Shown here: positions 1 through 11,039 of the stretch, in pieces
How the letters are laid out: the number at the start of each line of letters is the position of its first letter
Numbering within the stretch: the stretch's first letter is position 1
Source of the DNA: Harmothoe impar
Taxonomy: Eukaryota; Annelida; Polychaeta; Phyllodocida; Polynoidae
Direction of reading: 5' to 3'
Assembly: GCA_947462335.1 (NCBI GenBank)
Contig: OX381705.1
Location: 48,304,898 to 48,368,897, forward strand
DNA: 64,000 bases
The notes under the pieces: model-generated
Databases searched by the model: none
Told to the model about the DNA's origin: nothing
The model's input: only the letters and a program-made list of their open reading frames with translations
Program-made: the position numbers and the translations under genes

Positions 1-24
1 CTGCGCATGCGTGGTGCACAATGA

Positions 25-306
25 GGGTCAGCTGACTTGGTAGACCTGCACAGAGCTCTGGTTGTGAGAATCCAACAATTAAAATATGAAGTAAGTCGTG
101 TTAAACGAAGTGAACGTGCAAGAATACGGTATATGAGATGGCTGGAAAAACAGATATCATCAGGTTTCAAAATTGCTAATTATCAGCAGTCTGTCTCCCT
201 GGAACCGTTGGAAAGTAATGATTTAAAGACGATGGCCAGTTTAGGTGCTTGGGAGAGGCGGTTTGTGACTGTGAGTGACTCTGAGCATCTTTTCTTCCCT
301 TTGTGA
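25..306 (+). CDS. possible coding fragment, basic and coiled-coil-like (unidentified)
   Basis: An open frame runs from base 25 to a TGA at 304-306, about 93 codons, with no ATG near its start, so if real it is an internal or last exon whose 5' part lies outside or upstream. The predicted peptide is rich in charged residues (QQLKYEVSRVKRSERAR in the first half) and could form a helix or coiled coil. A strong donor-like GTAAGT sits in frame at 91-96 after GAA, so a real exon might end at base 90. I do not recognise a family. The length alone is within chance for this window; the only support is the protein-like composition. It could equally be non-coding. Confidence 0.22.
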   Translation, partial: GSADLVDLHRALVVRIQQLKYEVSRVKRSERARIRYMRWLEKQISSGFKIANYQQSVSLEPLESNDLKTMASLGAWERRFVTVSDSEHLFFPL

Positions 307-351
307 GCTGCTCACACCAGGAGCTGCTGATGGGTGGCCCGTGAGCTGCTC
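305..351 (+). repeat. paired GAGCTGCTC words
   Basis: Exact GAGCTGCTC at 305-313 and 343-351, with the one-mismatch GAGCTGCTG at 321-329 between them. This is the first cluster of a nonamer that recurs 16 times in the window. Confidence 0.8.
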
Positions 352-542
352 CTCACATTGTGACCAGGGACATGCATTGTGCTGTATAGTGACAGTGGGT
401 GCTGTGCAGGTGGTTAAGTGTAACGAGGGTTTGGTTACTACCTATATAGTTGAGTGCAACGGGTATTATTCTTCTTATTTTAGTGTTCTTTAATGACTTG
501 ACCTGCTAAGCAACATAGTGTACATGGAAGGGGCTTATAATA

Positions 543-635
543 ATGAAATTGGTACTCGTTGCATGTTGTATTTTCATTGTTATGACCTGCAAAAGTCTTG
601 CCATCGGAAACGAAATTAAATTGAGAACATGCTAA
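543..635 (+). CDS. possible short secreted peptide or signal-peptide exon
   Basis: ATG at 543 opens a 30-codon frame ending in TAA at 633-635. The first 20 residues have the layout of a signal peptide: a Lys at residue 2-3, a hydrophobic core (LVLVACCIFIVMTC) and a small-residue end (KSLA) that fits signal peptidase. Only about 10 residues follow, ending in Cys. An A/T-rich TTATAATA lies just upstream. Two further short frames follow on the same strand (740-862 and 907-1014, the latter acidic/basic). No splice donor in the right place was seen, so this may be a chance frame. No homologue is recognised. Confidence 0.2.
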   Translation: MKLVLVACCIFIVMTCKSLAIGNEIKLRTC

Positions 636-1074
636 ATTCAACGTCTTAAGAACCATTTTCTCATAAAAACGGCAAGCTTGGCCCCTCTACACCGATTCTC
701 TTGCACTGAAGTGTGAAATACTACATTGTCCTCGGTAACATGAGCAAAGACGCCTTAAAAACTACAAGTGAAGAAGTCGGTGGACAAGAATTGCATTTCA
801 TCTGTCCTGTAAGAAGTTTCTTGAAATCTTCGCCTCGTCGGTTCCGATCAGAGTCCTGGTAGAATAGTCTGTATTTATATCTGGAACCAGCGGATAAGTG
901 AGAGATATGGTAGGAGAACCTTTATTAAAGATATTCAAAGAATTAGGTATAGATGAAGAGAAAAAGGTACACGATTTCGGTTGGAGACTAGGATTAACGG
1001 GTATTATTATTTGATAAAATATTAATGACTTGACTCCAAGAGCTAGGTCCACTCCCTTCCATAGCTTTACCAAT

Positions 1075-1520
1075 TCCCTGATTCCAAACTGCCAATTATC
1101 CAGCCACTCACATCCTCCTGTAGTTTCCCTCCTACCTTTCCACTCACATACCCATCCACCTGCCCGCTTACCTAGGCCGACTGTCTTTTAACGTATCAGC
1201 CCACATCGCTTTCCCTATGAAATAATTAGGGTGGATAATAACATGGTTGCTCTAATGCATTCATTACCCTCATGTCCCACATACCCTCCTCCATAGCCAC
1301 TCCTCTGGGATTTCACATGGGAAGTTGGAGGCTGTTTTAAAAGCAGGTCCCATGTCCCTTGGGGAATCCTGCTGGCATGTCAGCAAGGATAATGCTTCTA
1401 TAAAACACATAGTGCATTAGCTTTTCCCTGTACATAATCACTGGGTGGGGGATGGGAACAGTTTGTGCGGGACCCTGATCTTGCTGGTATTTGGACCATG
1501 GTTTATATGTGTCTTCTTAT
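1075..1520. other. no gene seen
   Basis: Unremarkable mixed-composition DNA with many C-rich words near 1085-1200; no repeat, promoter or exon could be supported. Confidence 0.5.
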
Positions 1521-1690
1521 CTGCGTCACATTTATTATATGCTTTCTTACTCCACTCCATTGTACATGTAACTACCTTTTCCTCTTTGCTCAATCATTTC
1601 TTCACTCTCAACTCAATTGTATTCTCTGGTTTCCCTCCGCTGCTTTATGCCTCCCCCTGTCTGCTCTGTCCATCCCCACCCTAGGTAGCA
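1520..1690 (+). repeat. pyrimidine-rich tract
   Basis: The + strand is strongly enriched in C and T for about 150 bases (for example around 1570-1600 and 1625-1685). The two overlapping open frames here are composition artefacts. Similar tracts recur at 23.64, 49.0, 59.1 and 63.56 kb. Confidence 0.55.
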
Positions 1691-1710
1691 GGGCTACTCT
1701 CACCCCTACA

Positions 1711-1923
1711 TAGGGTTGCCACCACCAGGGAAAATGTCATGGAAATTAATTGTTCCAGGTCGGGGAAATAACAGGGATTTTCAAATTGAGTCAGGGAAAA
1801 TCCATTTTCTGAAAATGTCAGGGAATTACACAGGGTGAAGTAAAGTAAATTTGATATTAAGTCAGGGGAATATCAGGGAAAAGTCAGGAAAATATTAGAC
1901 CCCCCTTGTCAGTGGCAACCTTG
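1711..1923. mobile_element. hAT-like miniature inverted-repeat element
   Basis: The ends are TAGGGTTGCCAC (1711-1722) and GTGGCAACCTTG (1912-1923), which are inverted copies of each other with two mismatches. The interior is made of imperfect repeats of a TCAGGGAAAA-type word (near 1726, 1795, 1830, 1863, 1881). This end sequence and the CAGGGAAA interior are typical of non-autonomous hAT elements in invertebrate genomes. I could not see a convincing 8-bp target duplication, so the insertion is probably old. It has no coding capacity. Confidence 0.6.
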
Positions 1924-2691
1924 CTACTTTCTCGATGGTTCCCTCTTCCCTCAATGTCCCTCATGTATGATGGCTCTTATATTAAACAGGATGTGACGTG
2001 GTACGTCTATGTCATCGAATGTAATTATCACCCATGTCTACCCGTGCATTACCCTCGTAAAATACATGCATTATCACCCACCAACGTCAAGACTCTCGTG
2101 CATCATGAAATTCGAATTAGAATGGCCCAAAGCCACCGTGTCATCAATCCACGCTTTCTGAGTCACCTCCATGCAGACTGACATGATACTGGGTATTTTT
2201 TCATAATTTGTGATTTATTTTTTAAACCTTTTCTTTCCCCCATTAAAAAAACAGATATAATGCACGTTATCCTGGTCAAGCTGGTGCTGGGACAGGCTTA
2301 ATTCCAGATAATTCAAGCCGTGGATTGCGATTGATTAGCAAGGGAAATGTCAGTGGAGATTAGTGGAAATGATCTGCATTGGGTCGTGCGTGGGTTTATG
2401 GGGTGACATTTTATAAGGGACAGAGGCATTAGTTTTATGAGAGGTGGTCTATATTTTCATACTGTTGGTGTTGAACTTTTCCAATAACGACGCATACTCA
2501 CGACAAAATTATATAATGCACTTTCAGAGGATAAATGACTTACAGGTTGTTCATCTACTACAGTTATCTATTTCTGCCCTATAAATTGCATGCAAACACT
2601 AACAGAGTATTAATGGTCACTGCCCGATTTCAATAACCATACCTACTGACATTATTGTCGATGATAGTTGCATGAGTCCATCCTCCCAGTC

Positions 2692-2692
<1 letters not shown>
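1924..2692. other. no gene seen
   Basis: A/T-leaning DNA without recognisable exons, motifs or repeats. Confidence 0.5.
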
Positions 2693-2732
<40 letters not shown>

Positions 2733-2738
2733 ATATAT
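2693..2738. repeat. (AT)n microsatellite
   Basis: About 15 uninterrupted AT dinucleotides followed by a degenerate tail with GT and AAT interruptions. Confidence 0.95.
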
Positions 2739-3800
2739 GTACTTGTTTGAATTTCATGCCCCTAAGCAGCCACTTATTAACCTTTTTTGTTTGAGAATCA
2801 GAAAAGTTATGAAGATAAACTCTCTAATGTTGTATATACACAGTCATTATTTTTATCCTTCTTGTGTAATTAGTCAATTTTTATCATTGTATGTTGTATG
2901 TTTTAATATTGTTTCTTTTCTACCTTCCTTGTATGTTGCTGTTATCATCTTTTATTGTACATCATCTCTGTAATTCATGACATACCCAACAACATAGCAT
3001 CTAATAGATGACTTTAATTATGTAACAATGGACCGCTAGGGCAAACTACTGATATCTGACAAAAATTTACATCTCAATTTGGTTATACAAGAATAATGCA
3101 TAAACGGACACCGAAGATTGTCTATAATCATAATGTAACATTGTGGAAGACAATAAACACTTTCTCAAACCAAAAAGTGTGGATTTGAATTTGAACATTT
3201 AAAATGCATGCACATTAAAGTCGCTGCCATATGCCACATACATGCACCAATGACGCAGACGGGTGGCATTGTTCGCAAATTTATCACTTTAATAGATATG
3301 CACATGCAACTATATTTGTAGACAAAGGTCAAATAAGTACATTGTATCTAAGAGGAGGATTTAATAAACAGGCATATATAAAGTCTCTTTATTGCAAGAT
3401 CTATGGGGATGAAATTGAGTGGTGATTGAGATATGGCTACTGCATTATCTATAGGAACATATGTGATATGTACTGGGAAAAGGAACCTTATGTACCCTGC
3501 GTTAAGGTCCCTTTTCGTAGATCGTGTCACATTATATAAATCTATCAATTCCCTGTTATTGACCATATTGATTATGTAGAATAATAGTCTGATTAAATGT
3601 ACATTGGTAAATTGACCAACCTAATCCAGGATGTATATTATGAATACAATCATAGAAGATACAGATCGTACCATTAATGAACCATAACACATAAGGGCTA
3701 AGAGAGCAGCTCCCCTCCCCCTGTTGAATCTCCATGATAATTGCTCAGTCTGCCTGGCTCCGAGCCCTAACCCCACAGGTTGTACCTCCTAACACTGTAC
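2739..3800. other. A/T-rich stretch, no gene supported
   Basis: A 64-codon frame at 3231-3425 (+) has a somewhat protein-like composition but neither good splice sites nor a recognisable motif. The opposite strand is open too at 3348-3566. I call neither. Confidence 0.45.
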
Positions 3801-3849
3801 CAGCCGCAAACAAACCTCAGAGGCCTCCCTCCCCATCTCCACGGGATCC

Positions 3850-4200
3850 ACTCGGCAAGCAGGGCCTATTTTAATAATGACCCAATCAAGCCATTTTTAA
3901 TTTGCCCCAAAGACAGTGTAATTACTGTTGCCTAGGCAACGGCTGGGGGCGTTAGTCCCCTCTGTTAATAAACCAGCGTTTACGGTCGCTAGTTAAACGC
4001 TTGATGAGCGATTCGATTTTAGGGGTTATGTTATCATAGCCTGATTTCCCTTTCTGTGGTGCAATTTGGAGCATCATTATTTGGAAAATGGGGCCATGCC
4101 AATCTCTCCATCTGATTATCCTCCATGTCTTTTTTTGCTGGCTCTCTCTCCCCAATTTTCTAAATAGATGGAATCTGTTATTGGATAGGGAAAATTGCTA
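3850..4200. promoter_or_regulatory. enhancer-like block with perfect RFX X-box
   Basis: The palindrome GTTGCCTAGGCAAC at 3927-3940 matches an RFX X-box on both half-sites. It is directly preceded by GTAATTAC (3918-3925), a palindromic homeodomain-type site. Other homeodomain-like TAAT words and a CCAATCA lie within 60 bases upstream. The block has the even composition typical of conserved non-coding elements. No coding frame is supported. Regulatory function is inference; conservation would decide. Confidence 0.4.
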
Positions 4201-4417
4201 AAGGCTGAATCCGATCCATTTGAAGTATTTATCTAGCCGACAGCAGCGACCTTGACATTTATTCCAGGATGAAAATAGCACTGTCTCGTTTAGGATGATT
4301 TAATCTATAGGACCTAGCACGTTCAACGTAGCCCCAAGAGGGTGCTAGATAGCAATTAATTTCAGAAACATCGCAAAGATGGACATAGAACTTTAAGAAT
4401 TGACCGTCTAGACTTCT

Positions 4418-4616
4418 TGACCTTCATTCATCTCAAGGTCGTCTAAGGATGATGTTGTTGGGCTCATCAGCTAATGACTTTTGGTTAAAGATTAACAGTT
4501 AAACCCCCAATGATACCTGGATAAGGTTCTGACCTTTGACCTCACCCAATGCCATGGCCTCCATCTCCTTACAACTAAGGTCATTCTTGTCTCCCTTATG
4601 ACCTCCGGGTGACCTT
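4418..4616. promoter_or_regulatory. nuclear-receptor half-site cluster with perfect DR1
   Basis: TGACCTTTGACCT at 4530-4542 is a perfect direct repeat of the receptor half-site with one-base spacing (the DR1 used by HNF4, RXR and COUP-TF types). Around it are further AGGTCA-type half-sites in both orientations: near 4419, 4434, 4575, 4599 and 4610. Six to seven half-sites in about 200 bases is much denser than chance. Which receptor, and whether it acts, is not known. Confidence 0.45.
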
Positions 4617-4639
4617 CAGGGCAGACATGCTAAGGATTG

Positions 4640-5600
4640 ATTATTCTTGCCATAGCTTCCTCCTCGGCTTTATGCCATATTGTAATTCAGGTTGTTCCAC
4701 GTCCCAGGGGAGCCCTCTGGATATTAGTTGGATCCCTGGGATTCAGGTTAACAGTAGGATCCTGGGCCTGTAGTACCGTGCCTCCTCCCGTCCCGCCTCC
4801 ATACAATCGGATCTTCTCCGATGGCCATTAATGAAATTACCCCTCCTGCTCTCGGGACCGCTGCCAACCGATAGTAAAATACAAGATATTGGGAATAAGG
4901 ACCGTTTCGACCCTGGAGTGGGTCTCTGATTCCTCCTGTAGCTACTCATAAAGCCTCCTCCATGAGGGGCGTCCAGTGTTTCTATAGGAGCTACGGCGGC
5001 CAGATGAGACCCTGGAACAGGGGTTCATGGACTCTTAACACGCTCCTTTTGAATAAGAAACTCCTTGTGAATAAGGTTTCATTTACCGGAATAGCGTCCC
5101 AACCTATAGGAAAACACTTGAGAACTCCTCAGTGGATTGCTAGTGGGTCTGTCTAGGGATTAGATCCCTCCTTATGTTTATTTTAATGGAGAATTTCAGA
5201 TTCATGCCATTATACTGAGTAACCTATGCTGCTGTCAACATCTCCGTTGTAGCTGGACATAGAAGGTCTCTCAGGCAGTTCTTTCTGGATGTCCAAGATG
5301 ATATTATATCAACAGTTATCTATTTTAAAACTAGTAAGCTATTCCTGGTGTAAGTAAAAGTGTCCCAAAACTCCATTCCCATTCTATACGTGTAGGCCTA
5401 TTCTCCACCACATATATCTATACACGCAAAGCCACCCCACTCCCAAATCACCCGCATTGACCCCTCGTCCCTACACCCAACCTAGCTCCCACCATTCACT
5501 TGGTACCAGCAGACGAATGTAGCTGGCGTGTCCCGCTATGTCAAATGGTCATTTGGCTGGTTCCCATAGGGACAGTTCAGACGCTGAGTAGCCTCCTGTG
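4640..5600. other. no gene seen
   Basis: Mixed sequence with short open frames on both strands (for example 4637-4831 and 4743-4949) that overlap antiparallel and show no exon signals. Confidence 0.45.
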
Positions 5601-5604
5601 ACAC

Positions 5605-5675
5605 CAGCCTGGCGCGTGCGCAGAACCACCAATGTGGACTTCCGGTGCCTCTCAGTCTGACCACGTGACTTGAAG
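5605..5675. promoter_or_regulatory. CpG-type promoter candidate (NRF1, ETS, E-box)
   Basis: GCGCGTGCGCAG at 5612-5623 is a near-perfect NRF1 site. ACTTCCGGTG at 5638-5647 is an ETS/GABP-type site on the minus strand. CACGTG at 5662-5667 is a USF-type E-box. These three motifs packed in 60 bases are the usual signature of an animal housekeeping promoter without a TATA box. Direction is not evident; no first exon could be defined on either side. Confidence 0.45.
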
Positions 5676-6004
5676 TTTGAGTAAGCTCTGCCTCACTTAG
5701 TGGTTAAACTAAAGGTAGATGGGAGCTCTCTTAGCTATGCTAGTGTAGATCGTTGTACTCTAGCAAGACTCTAAATATGTGTATAAGTTATTCTGATATA
5801 ACGTCAGCAAAAATGTATGCACATTGATATGGTAATTCATGTGACCAATTATATCGGAAATTGGTACATGTATGTATACAAAGAGAATTAGTTTAGAATA
5901 GGTACTACTTTATACTGTATTCGGCCATTTGTAAACGGCACTGATTTGAGATTATATTGAGAGATGTCAAAGAACCTGACCTGCATATGGATGTATTACA
6001 TTTA

Positions 6005-6400
6005 GCTTGAATCCTCCAGGGCGGGGGGGGGGGGGGTGGAGGTACAGGCTATGTCCCTGGTGCGCCGTCTGTAGAGGACGTTACAAGGAGGAGAGCGGGC
6101 TCCAAGAGGGCTTACCTCCATGGCCAGAAGTTAATCCCTCCATAGCGGGTAATGGACCGGTAAGGAGACCGGGAGGTCGTCAAGCGGGGACCTGGCCCAC
6201 CGGGAGAAGCACAGATGGGTCCAGGATGTTGGAGGAAAGGGCACCGGGGACAGTGAGGGCCACTGTGGGGCCTTGTAGACCTGGCCTGGAGCAAACCCCC
6301 TTTCTCCAATACTACTTACCAGAGTCTCGGGCCTATGGGACCAAAATAGAATGCATAGAGTTATATTCCTGTGTGTGGTCAATTCAGTATGGCGTCTGAT
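6005..6400. other. GC-rich block with G14 run; coding unclear
   Basis: Begins with fourteen G (6023-6036) and stays GC-rich to about 6310. Frames are open on both strands. On the minus strand a segment ends at a plausible donor (CGTGG-type context, AG then GTAAGC read on the minus strand at about 6110). No frame carries a recognisable motif; antiparallel openness suggests composition rather than selection. Confidence 0.3.
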
Positions 6401-6409
6401 CAATGCAGA

Positions 6410-8190
6410 ACAGTGGTAAGATTCTATAACTGACAGGGCTTTCTCTATCTAGATACTCCTGATATGACCTCAGTGACCACCAAGGGACTCTGCACAGCGC
6501 GCAATGCTGTAGGGGCCTTGTTAGGGCTGCGAGATAGTACAAAAGGACCAAGGGCACTGTGAGACCCACTGGGGTCGGAGTAAATATGGTTGTATTGGAG
6601 CACAGCAGAAAGGGGTCCATAGTAAGCACCTCCCCTGGGAATCCATGAGGCAGCTTTTATTGCGTTTACTGCCCGTGAGTTCCTGCTTTACTGCCCAGTA
6701 AATCGCCAACAAATCTACAGGGCGACCTCCATTGATTTCCTGGTCTGTATATGGCCGGCCATGACGCAGCAATTTTCGTCTTCGTTGGAGAATGGTCGAT
6801 TGGGCGATAAAAGGGCAAGTAAGGGATGTGTTAACAGTGTGTTAGATCGAAGGGCATACCTGAACAGATTGTTATAAATGGGTGTTAGACCGGGTTAGAG
6901 CACTGATAAACACCTTTGGTTGTGCACATTGCATATAAGACCTTTATGAATCGTTATTATCTGGTGCCATGCATTTGAACATCTGACTGTGTTTAGGGAA
7001 TATTGTGCTAATGACCATTCATATAAAAAATATATAGATGTAGAATATGTTTTCTCTGAACACCCTGCACAACTATAGGCAGACAGCAAATGCCTTTCAT
7101 GGAGGACATATCTTTTTCGTTGTAAATAACCATATCAGTTAGCATTCTTCGTCGCTGACATTTAGAATAATGAGATACGCCGACATATGAGTTTGGTATC
7201 TTTTTCTAGATGCTCTTTTCTGTACATACTCATAGGAACAACATATATTTTTTATTGTAACGCAAGACCAAAGTAGGAAGAATCGAGTTCTCATGTATAT
7301 CCCCATTTGCATCACATTCAATATGAGGCAATCATACTATTCATAGGGTTAGCTTTACGTGAGATCATTTGATTGCGCAATAATTAATCCTATGTCTACC
7401 GATATACTTCTGCAATGCTAGTAGGTATGGGTAAGACCATTGAAAAACACCCATTTGGGGGTTTACACCATCAAAAAGCAACATAGTAAGACTACCTGCA
7501 ACAGTCGTGTTCCTTTTGATTTAATCTAAGGGAACACTCTAGGCTTTCAGAAAAAAAAGTAAATTACCGTGTGTCCAATGGATCCTTTTTTAAAGTTCCT
7601 GACCCCTCAAAGCAATAATACCCCATATATGTGATGACAGCCTAAATAGACATGCTTGAGTAATTTTATGGACCCAAATGATTAACTTTTCAATGTAATA
7701 CAATTGTTTTAATTCCGTACTTTCACCTAAAATAATATAGTACTTTTTTGGGGGGATTTCTGACCAAAATATGTAACACTAGGGCACACCCTTCTTTCCG
7801 GTCCAAATATTGCTTGCATTCATAGTATTGACATAGTACTATGATTCCATATTGACATTCTTCAGTCAGAAGCATACCTAATCAAGCTGTTATAACACTG
7901 GTTCCCCAGTGTCTACTGAAGTGGTTAGAAAGAAGGTGAAGATCGATGGGCAGGTATATATACAATATGAGAAGTATGATTGATTTTTGTATAGGGTTGG
8001 TCGAGAAGGTGGCAGGTGGCACTGGAGATAACATAGAGGGTAGGATTGTAATATGTAGGTTTATTAAGATGAAGGGGGGTAGTTTAGCTGATTGATAGTT
8101 CTCTTTAAGGGTGTATTATGTAGCATAGAACCGTCAGTAGATAGCAGTAAGTGACCCATGATTATTGTTATTATTATTACATACACTACT
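6410..8190. other. A/T-rich, no gene seen
   Basis: Long A/T-rich segment. Around 7440-7520 and 7770-7800 the wording resembles degraded interspersed repeat, but no terminal repeats could be paired. Confidence 0.45.
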
Positions 8191-8204
8191 ATAACGGGTG
8201 GGCC

Positions 8205-8325
8205 TCCACGGGGCCCCGCGGCCACCATGCATGCCGCCATGTGCTGTGCATTCTGGGATGGTCAAGTGAACGTCCAGTGGCTATAAATAGAGCGCGGACG
8301 TCGCACCCTACACCCTATTGGTTCA
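8205..8325 (+). promoter_or_regulatory. TATA-box promoter candidate
   Basis: CTATAAATAG at 8281-8290 is a consensus TATA box; a start near 8312 would be expected. Upstream is a small CpG-rich patch (8210-8245) and downstream an inverted CCAAT box (ATTGG, 8318-8322) and GACGTC (8298-8303). A second CTATAAATAG lies on the minus strand at 8392-8401, facing the first. The exon candidate at 8493-8661 lies 180 bases downstream on the + strand. Confidence 0.4.
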
Positions 8326-8492
8326 GTAACAACACCTAAAGACGTACGAGGTCAAAGGCATTGCTAATAATATTATTAGATATGCAATTATCTATTTATA
8401 GTGGATACCATAGACAATGACAGAGTGACAGGGATCCATTTTTAGCGACAATAACCCTAAGTGATCGATGCAGTGTATATTATTTATTACAG

Positions 8493-8661
8493 ATATACAG
8501 GTGGATTTACGATGTCTATCATAAAAAAGGAGCAACAGCTTGTATATGATATTATCCAGCTTCTTATCCAGCAAGTGAAGAGTTTGGATGCAAAACGACA
8601 TAAGCGCCATTTCCAAAAAAGAGACAAAAATCTGGCAAAAAGATTGATTAGGGGTGCTTAG
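8493..8661 (+). CDS. candidate terminal exon encoding a basic helical peptide
   Basis: A good acceptor (TATTTATTACAG, ending 8492) precedes a frame that is open to TAG at 8659-8661. An ATG at 8512 would give a 49-residue peptide with a Leu/Ile/Gln-rich stretch followed by a strongly basic end (KSLDAKRHKRHFQKRDKNL). It sits about 180 bases behind a consensus TATA box, so a small two-exon gene is possible. No family is recognised. Bases 8576-8603, inside the frame, are repeated exactly in inverted orientation at 8807-8834. Confidence 0.3.
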
Positions 8662-8834
8662 ATATAACTCACAAATTATGTTTCCTAGATTAACAATTTT
8701 TCATCGCATTAGGGTCTACTCAGTACACAATCTGTTACCAAATTACCAAAATTGACCCCAGGGTGGCTTTACAAAATGCACTATATGCTTCAATTCTGGG
8801 ATGGATTTATGTCGTTTTGCATCCAAACTCTTCA
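8576..8834. repeat. perfect 28-bp inverted repeat, 203-bp loop
   Basis: Arms at 8576-8603 and 8807-8834 are exact reverse complements over 28 bases (core GAGTTTGGATGCAAAACGAC). Homology stops abruptly at both arm ends. The minus-strand copy also lies just behind an excellent acceptor-like TGTGTTTTCATCATTCAG (minus strand, about 8860-8843). Confidence 0.9.
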
Positions 8835-8839
8835 AGTAC

Positions 8840-9130
8840 TCTGAATGATGAAAACACATCATACGTTTCTCATAAGATTGGCAAGTTCAGAAATATAAAA
8901 TATATACTTATTAAAGTGATGGCAGTCAGTGCACCATAGTAAAGCCTTATATTATGTACGCCTACATAAAAGTTGATTTTAAAAGCAGGTACTAAAGCAC
9001 AGGCTATTTCTCCATAAACAGTTGCAATATCGCATGGGAACAGATGGTCTACTAACTCAATAATGATGAAGCTATAATAGCTAGAGCTTAAATAATGATG
9101 ACCACATCCGGCCCGAAATACCCATCTTAA
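8840..9130. other. no gene seen
   Basis: A/T-rich sequence; nothing beyond the inverted repeat arm. Confidence 0.5.
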
Positions 9131-9210
9131 ACGTGGACATAAAGAAAGTGTTATTGGGCAGTAACTCTGAGTTTGTCACTTTTACACCACTCTGGTTACA
9201 GCTAGTTACA

Positions 9211-9224
9211 GTTACCATGGAAAC
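9211..9224. promoter_or_regulatory. perfect RFX X-box
   Basis: GTTACCATGGAAAC is a full palindromic X-box with both half-sites matching. It sits in an evenly composed segment (9130-9350) followed directly by CCAATCA, a layout seen in conserved enhancers. The overlapping 71-codon frame is not called. Confidence 0.55.
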
Positions 9225-9349
9225 CAATCATAACTATACTGCCACAGGTACCCTTTGGGGACAGTGTCTGCCTGATTTGGTTGCAAGGGGCGCTTGCTTT
9301 ATTGAGAACCATAGGCATGTCTATTTTAATCTAGACTCGACGGTCTAAC

Positions 9350-11000
9350 ATGGTGAAACATATTTCATTTTCCTCTCCAAGTTCTGTATGGTCTGATTGA
9401 ATGATTAAAATTTACTACCAGGCCCGACTATAATGTACATGTGTAGCATCAAGTATGAATGAGTATATTGTATTTAATAGACGATAATTATTAACTCACC
9501 TTTATAATACCCCTTACATAGGTTTACATACTAATCAACAGTACGTAAAATCTCATACGATGATCAATATTACATATTGGCCATCCATCCCTACTGACAC
9601 TCAGATATATGCATTCATATAATTATGATAATCTTGCGATACAAGCAGAGCCCTCGTTGCGTATGCTTCAGAATATAAAACACATGCATATTGCACGGTA
9701 CAATATTCCATGGCAAACATCAAGATTATAAAACGTGTATAGGCTACAATATCACTAATACAGTATCACAAAGCAGAAAACACGTCCTCTGCTTTATAGT
9801 ATAAACCACATGAATACACATGTGTATAAACACGGCCACAAATCCATGCATATACAGCATGCTTTGGCTCAGGTGTGCTGAGGGTTCCTTTGATTATTTC
9901 CTGGATGTGCCCTTCATGTCAAGAAGAGTAATATTTATGTATCTCGTTTTTTTTTGTCTATGTATATAGATCAACCATGCACCACACACACACAGAGGCC
10001 TGGCAGGATGGAGTCTGATCTATAGAAAATAAATTCATATTGATCTTATTTTAGGCTGTATGAAGACCACATACATATTCCTAGACTGCCAAGTGTCATG
10101 TGTGGCTATACATGTAAAGGGTTCTAACAGAGTTAAGAGAAAAGGGCTATGCTTTAAAGCTCTTTAAAGGAATGTGTTATGGGGTAGATGGAGCGAAGGA
10201 AATGTAATTTACCAATTGAGCTAAGGAGAATACAGTGTGCAAATATCATGGACACAACCTGTTTAAGAAATTAAAGCCAATACAGAGGGCACGAATGTTG
10301 GTAATCATGAATTGCCATAGTTGGGCTCAATATGAACCTTGAGTAACCCCAAGACTGCATGTCTCTCAAGGTCTCCGACAGAGCGTGCCTCAGGAGCTGC
10401 CTTACCCGACCCTGGAGGAAAGGTGCATTATCTTAGCGTGACCAGGGCTAGGCATGTGTCATGCCCTCTCCACAATCAAAATCTCATTTATTCTCTGGCT
10501 CAGGCAACACGACACATCCCCACCCCTCCTACCCCTACCCCTGCCTCAGGTGTATCAATAATTTACCTGAGCCAAGGTGTGCCACTCCACTGTGAAGTAA
10601 TAGTCACACCTGACATTTATTAATACCACTACTCGGATAGTTAGATACTGTAGTGATTGATGTTATTTTAGTATTTACCAGCAATTCTATTGATTATATT
10701 TAACTATGATCTTACATTGATAATGCCAGATCTGCTATATTTAAGGACGTGACGGAAATCGACTTCACGTTTTTCCTCTCAACAACACTATAATCCCATA
10801 TCAATATAATACTGCAGCTCTGCTGATATGTATAATGTCTGAATATATGGTTGTACATATACAGTTTCAAAACGATTGGGGGATGAGCCAAAGGTCTAGT
10901 AGAACATGTGAGAAACGTACGAGTAGAATAGCACAGAGGATTAGAACATAATGTTCATGGATATATTACCGTTATATATTATAAGTGCTATAGCATAGCA
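9350..11000. other. A/T-rich, no gene seen
   Basis: Nothing beyond short purine or CA-type runs (for example ACACACACAC near 9983) and a single GAGCAGCTC at 11024-11032 just after it. Confidence 0.5.
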
Positions 11001-11039
11001 GCCATGGCTTTACACCGTTGATAGAGCAGCTCAGCTGAG

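Noticed and set aside
6160..6260. Gly/Pro-rich reading suggesting collagen
   Set aside because: No sustained Gly-X-Y triplet register in any frame.
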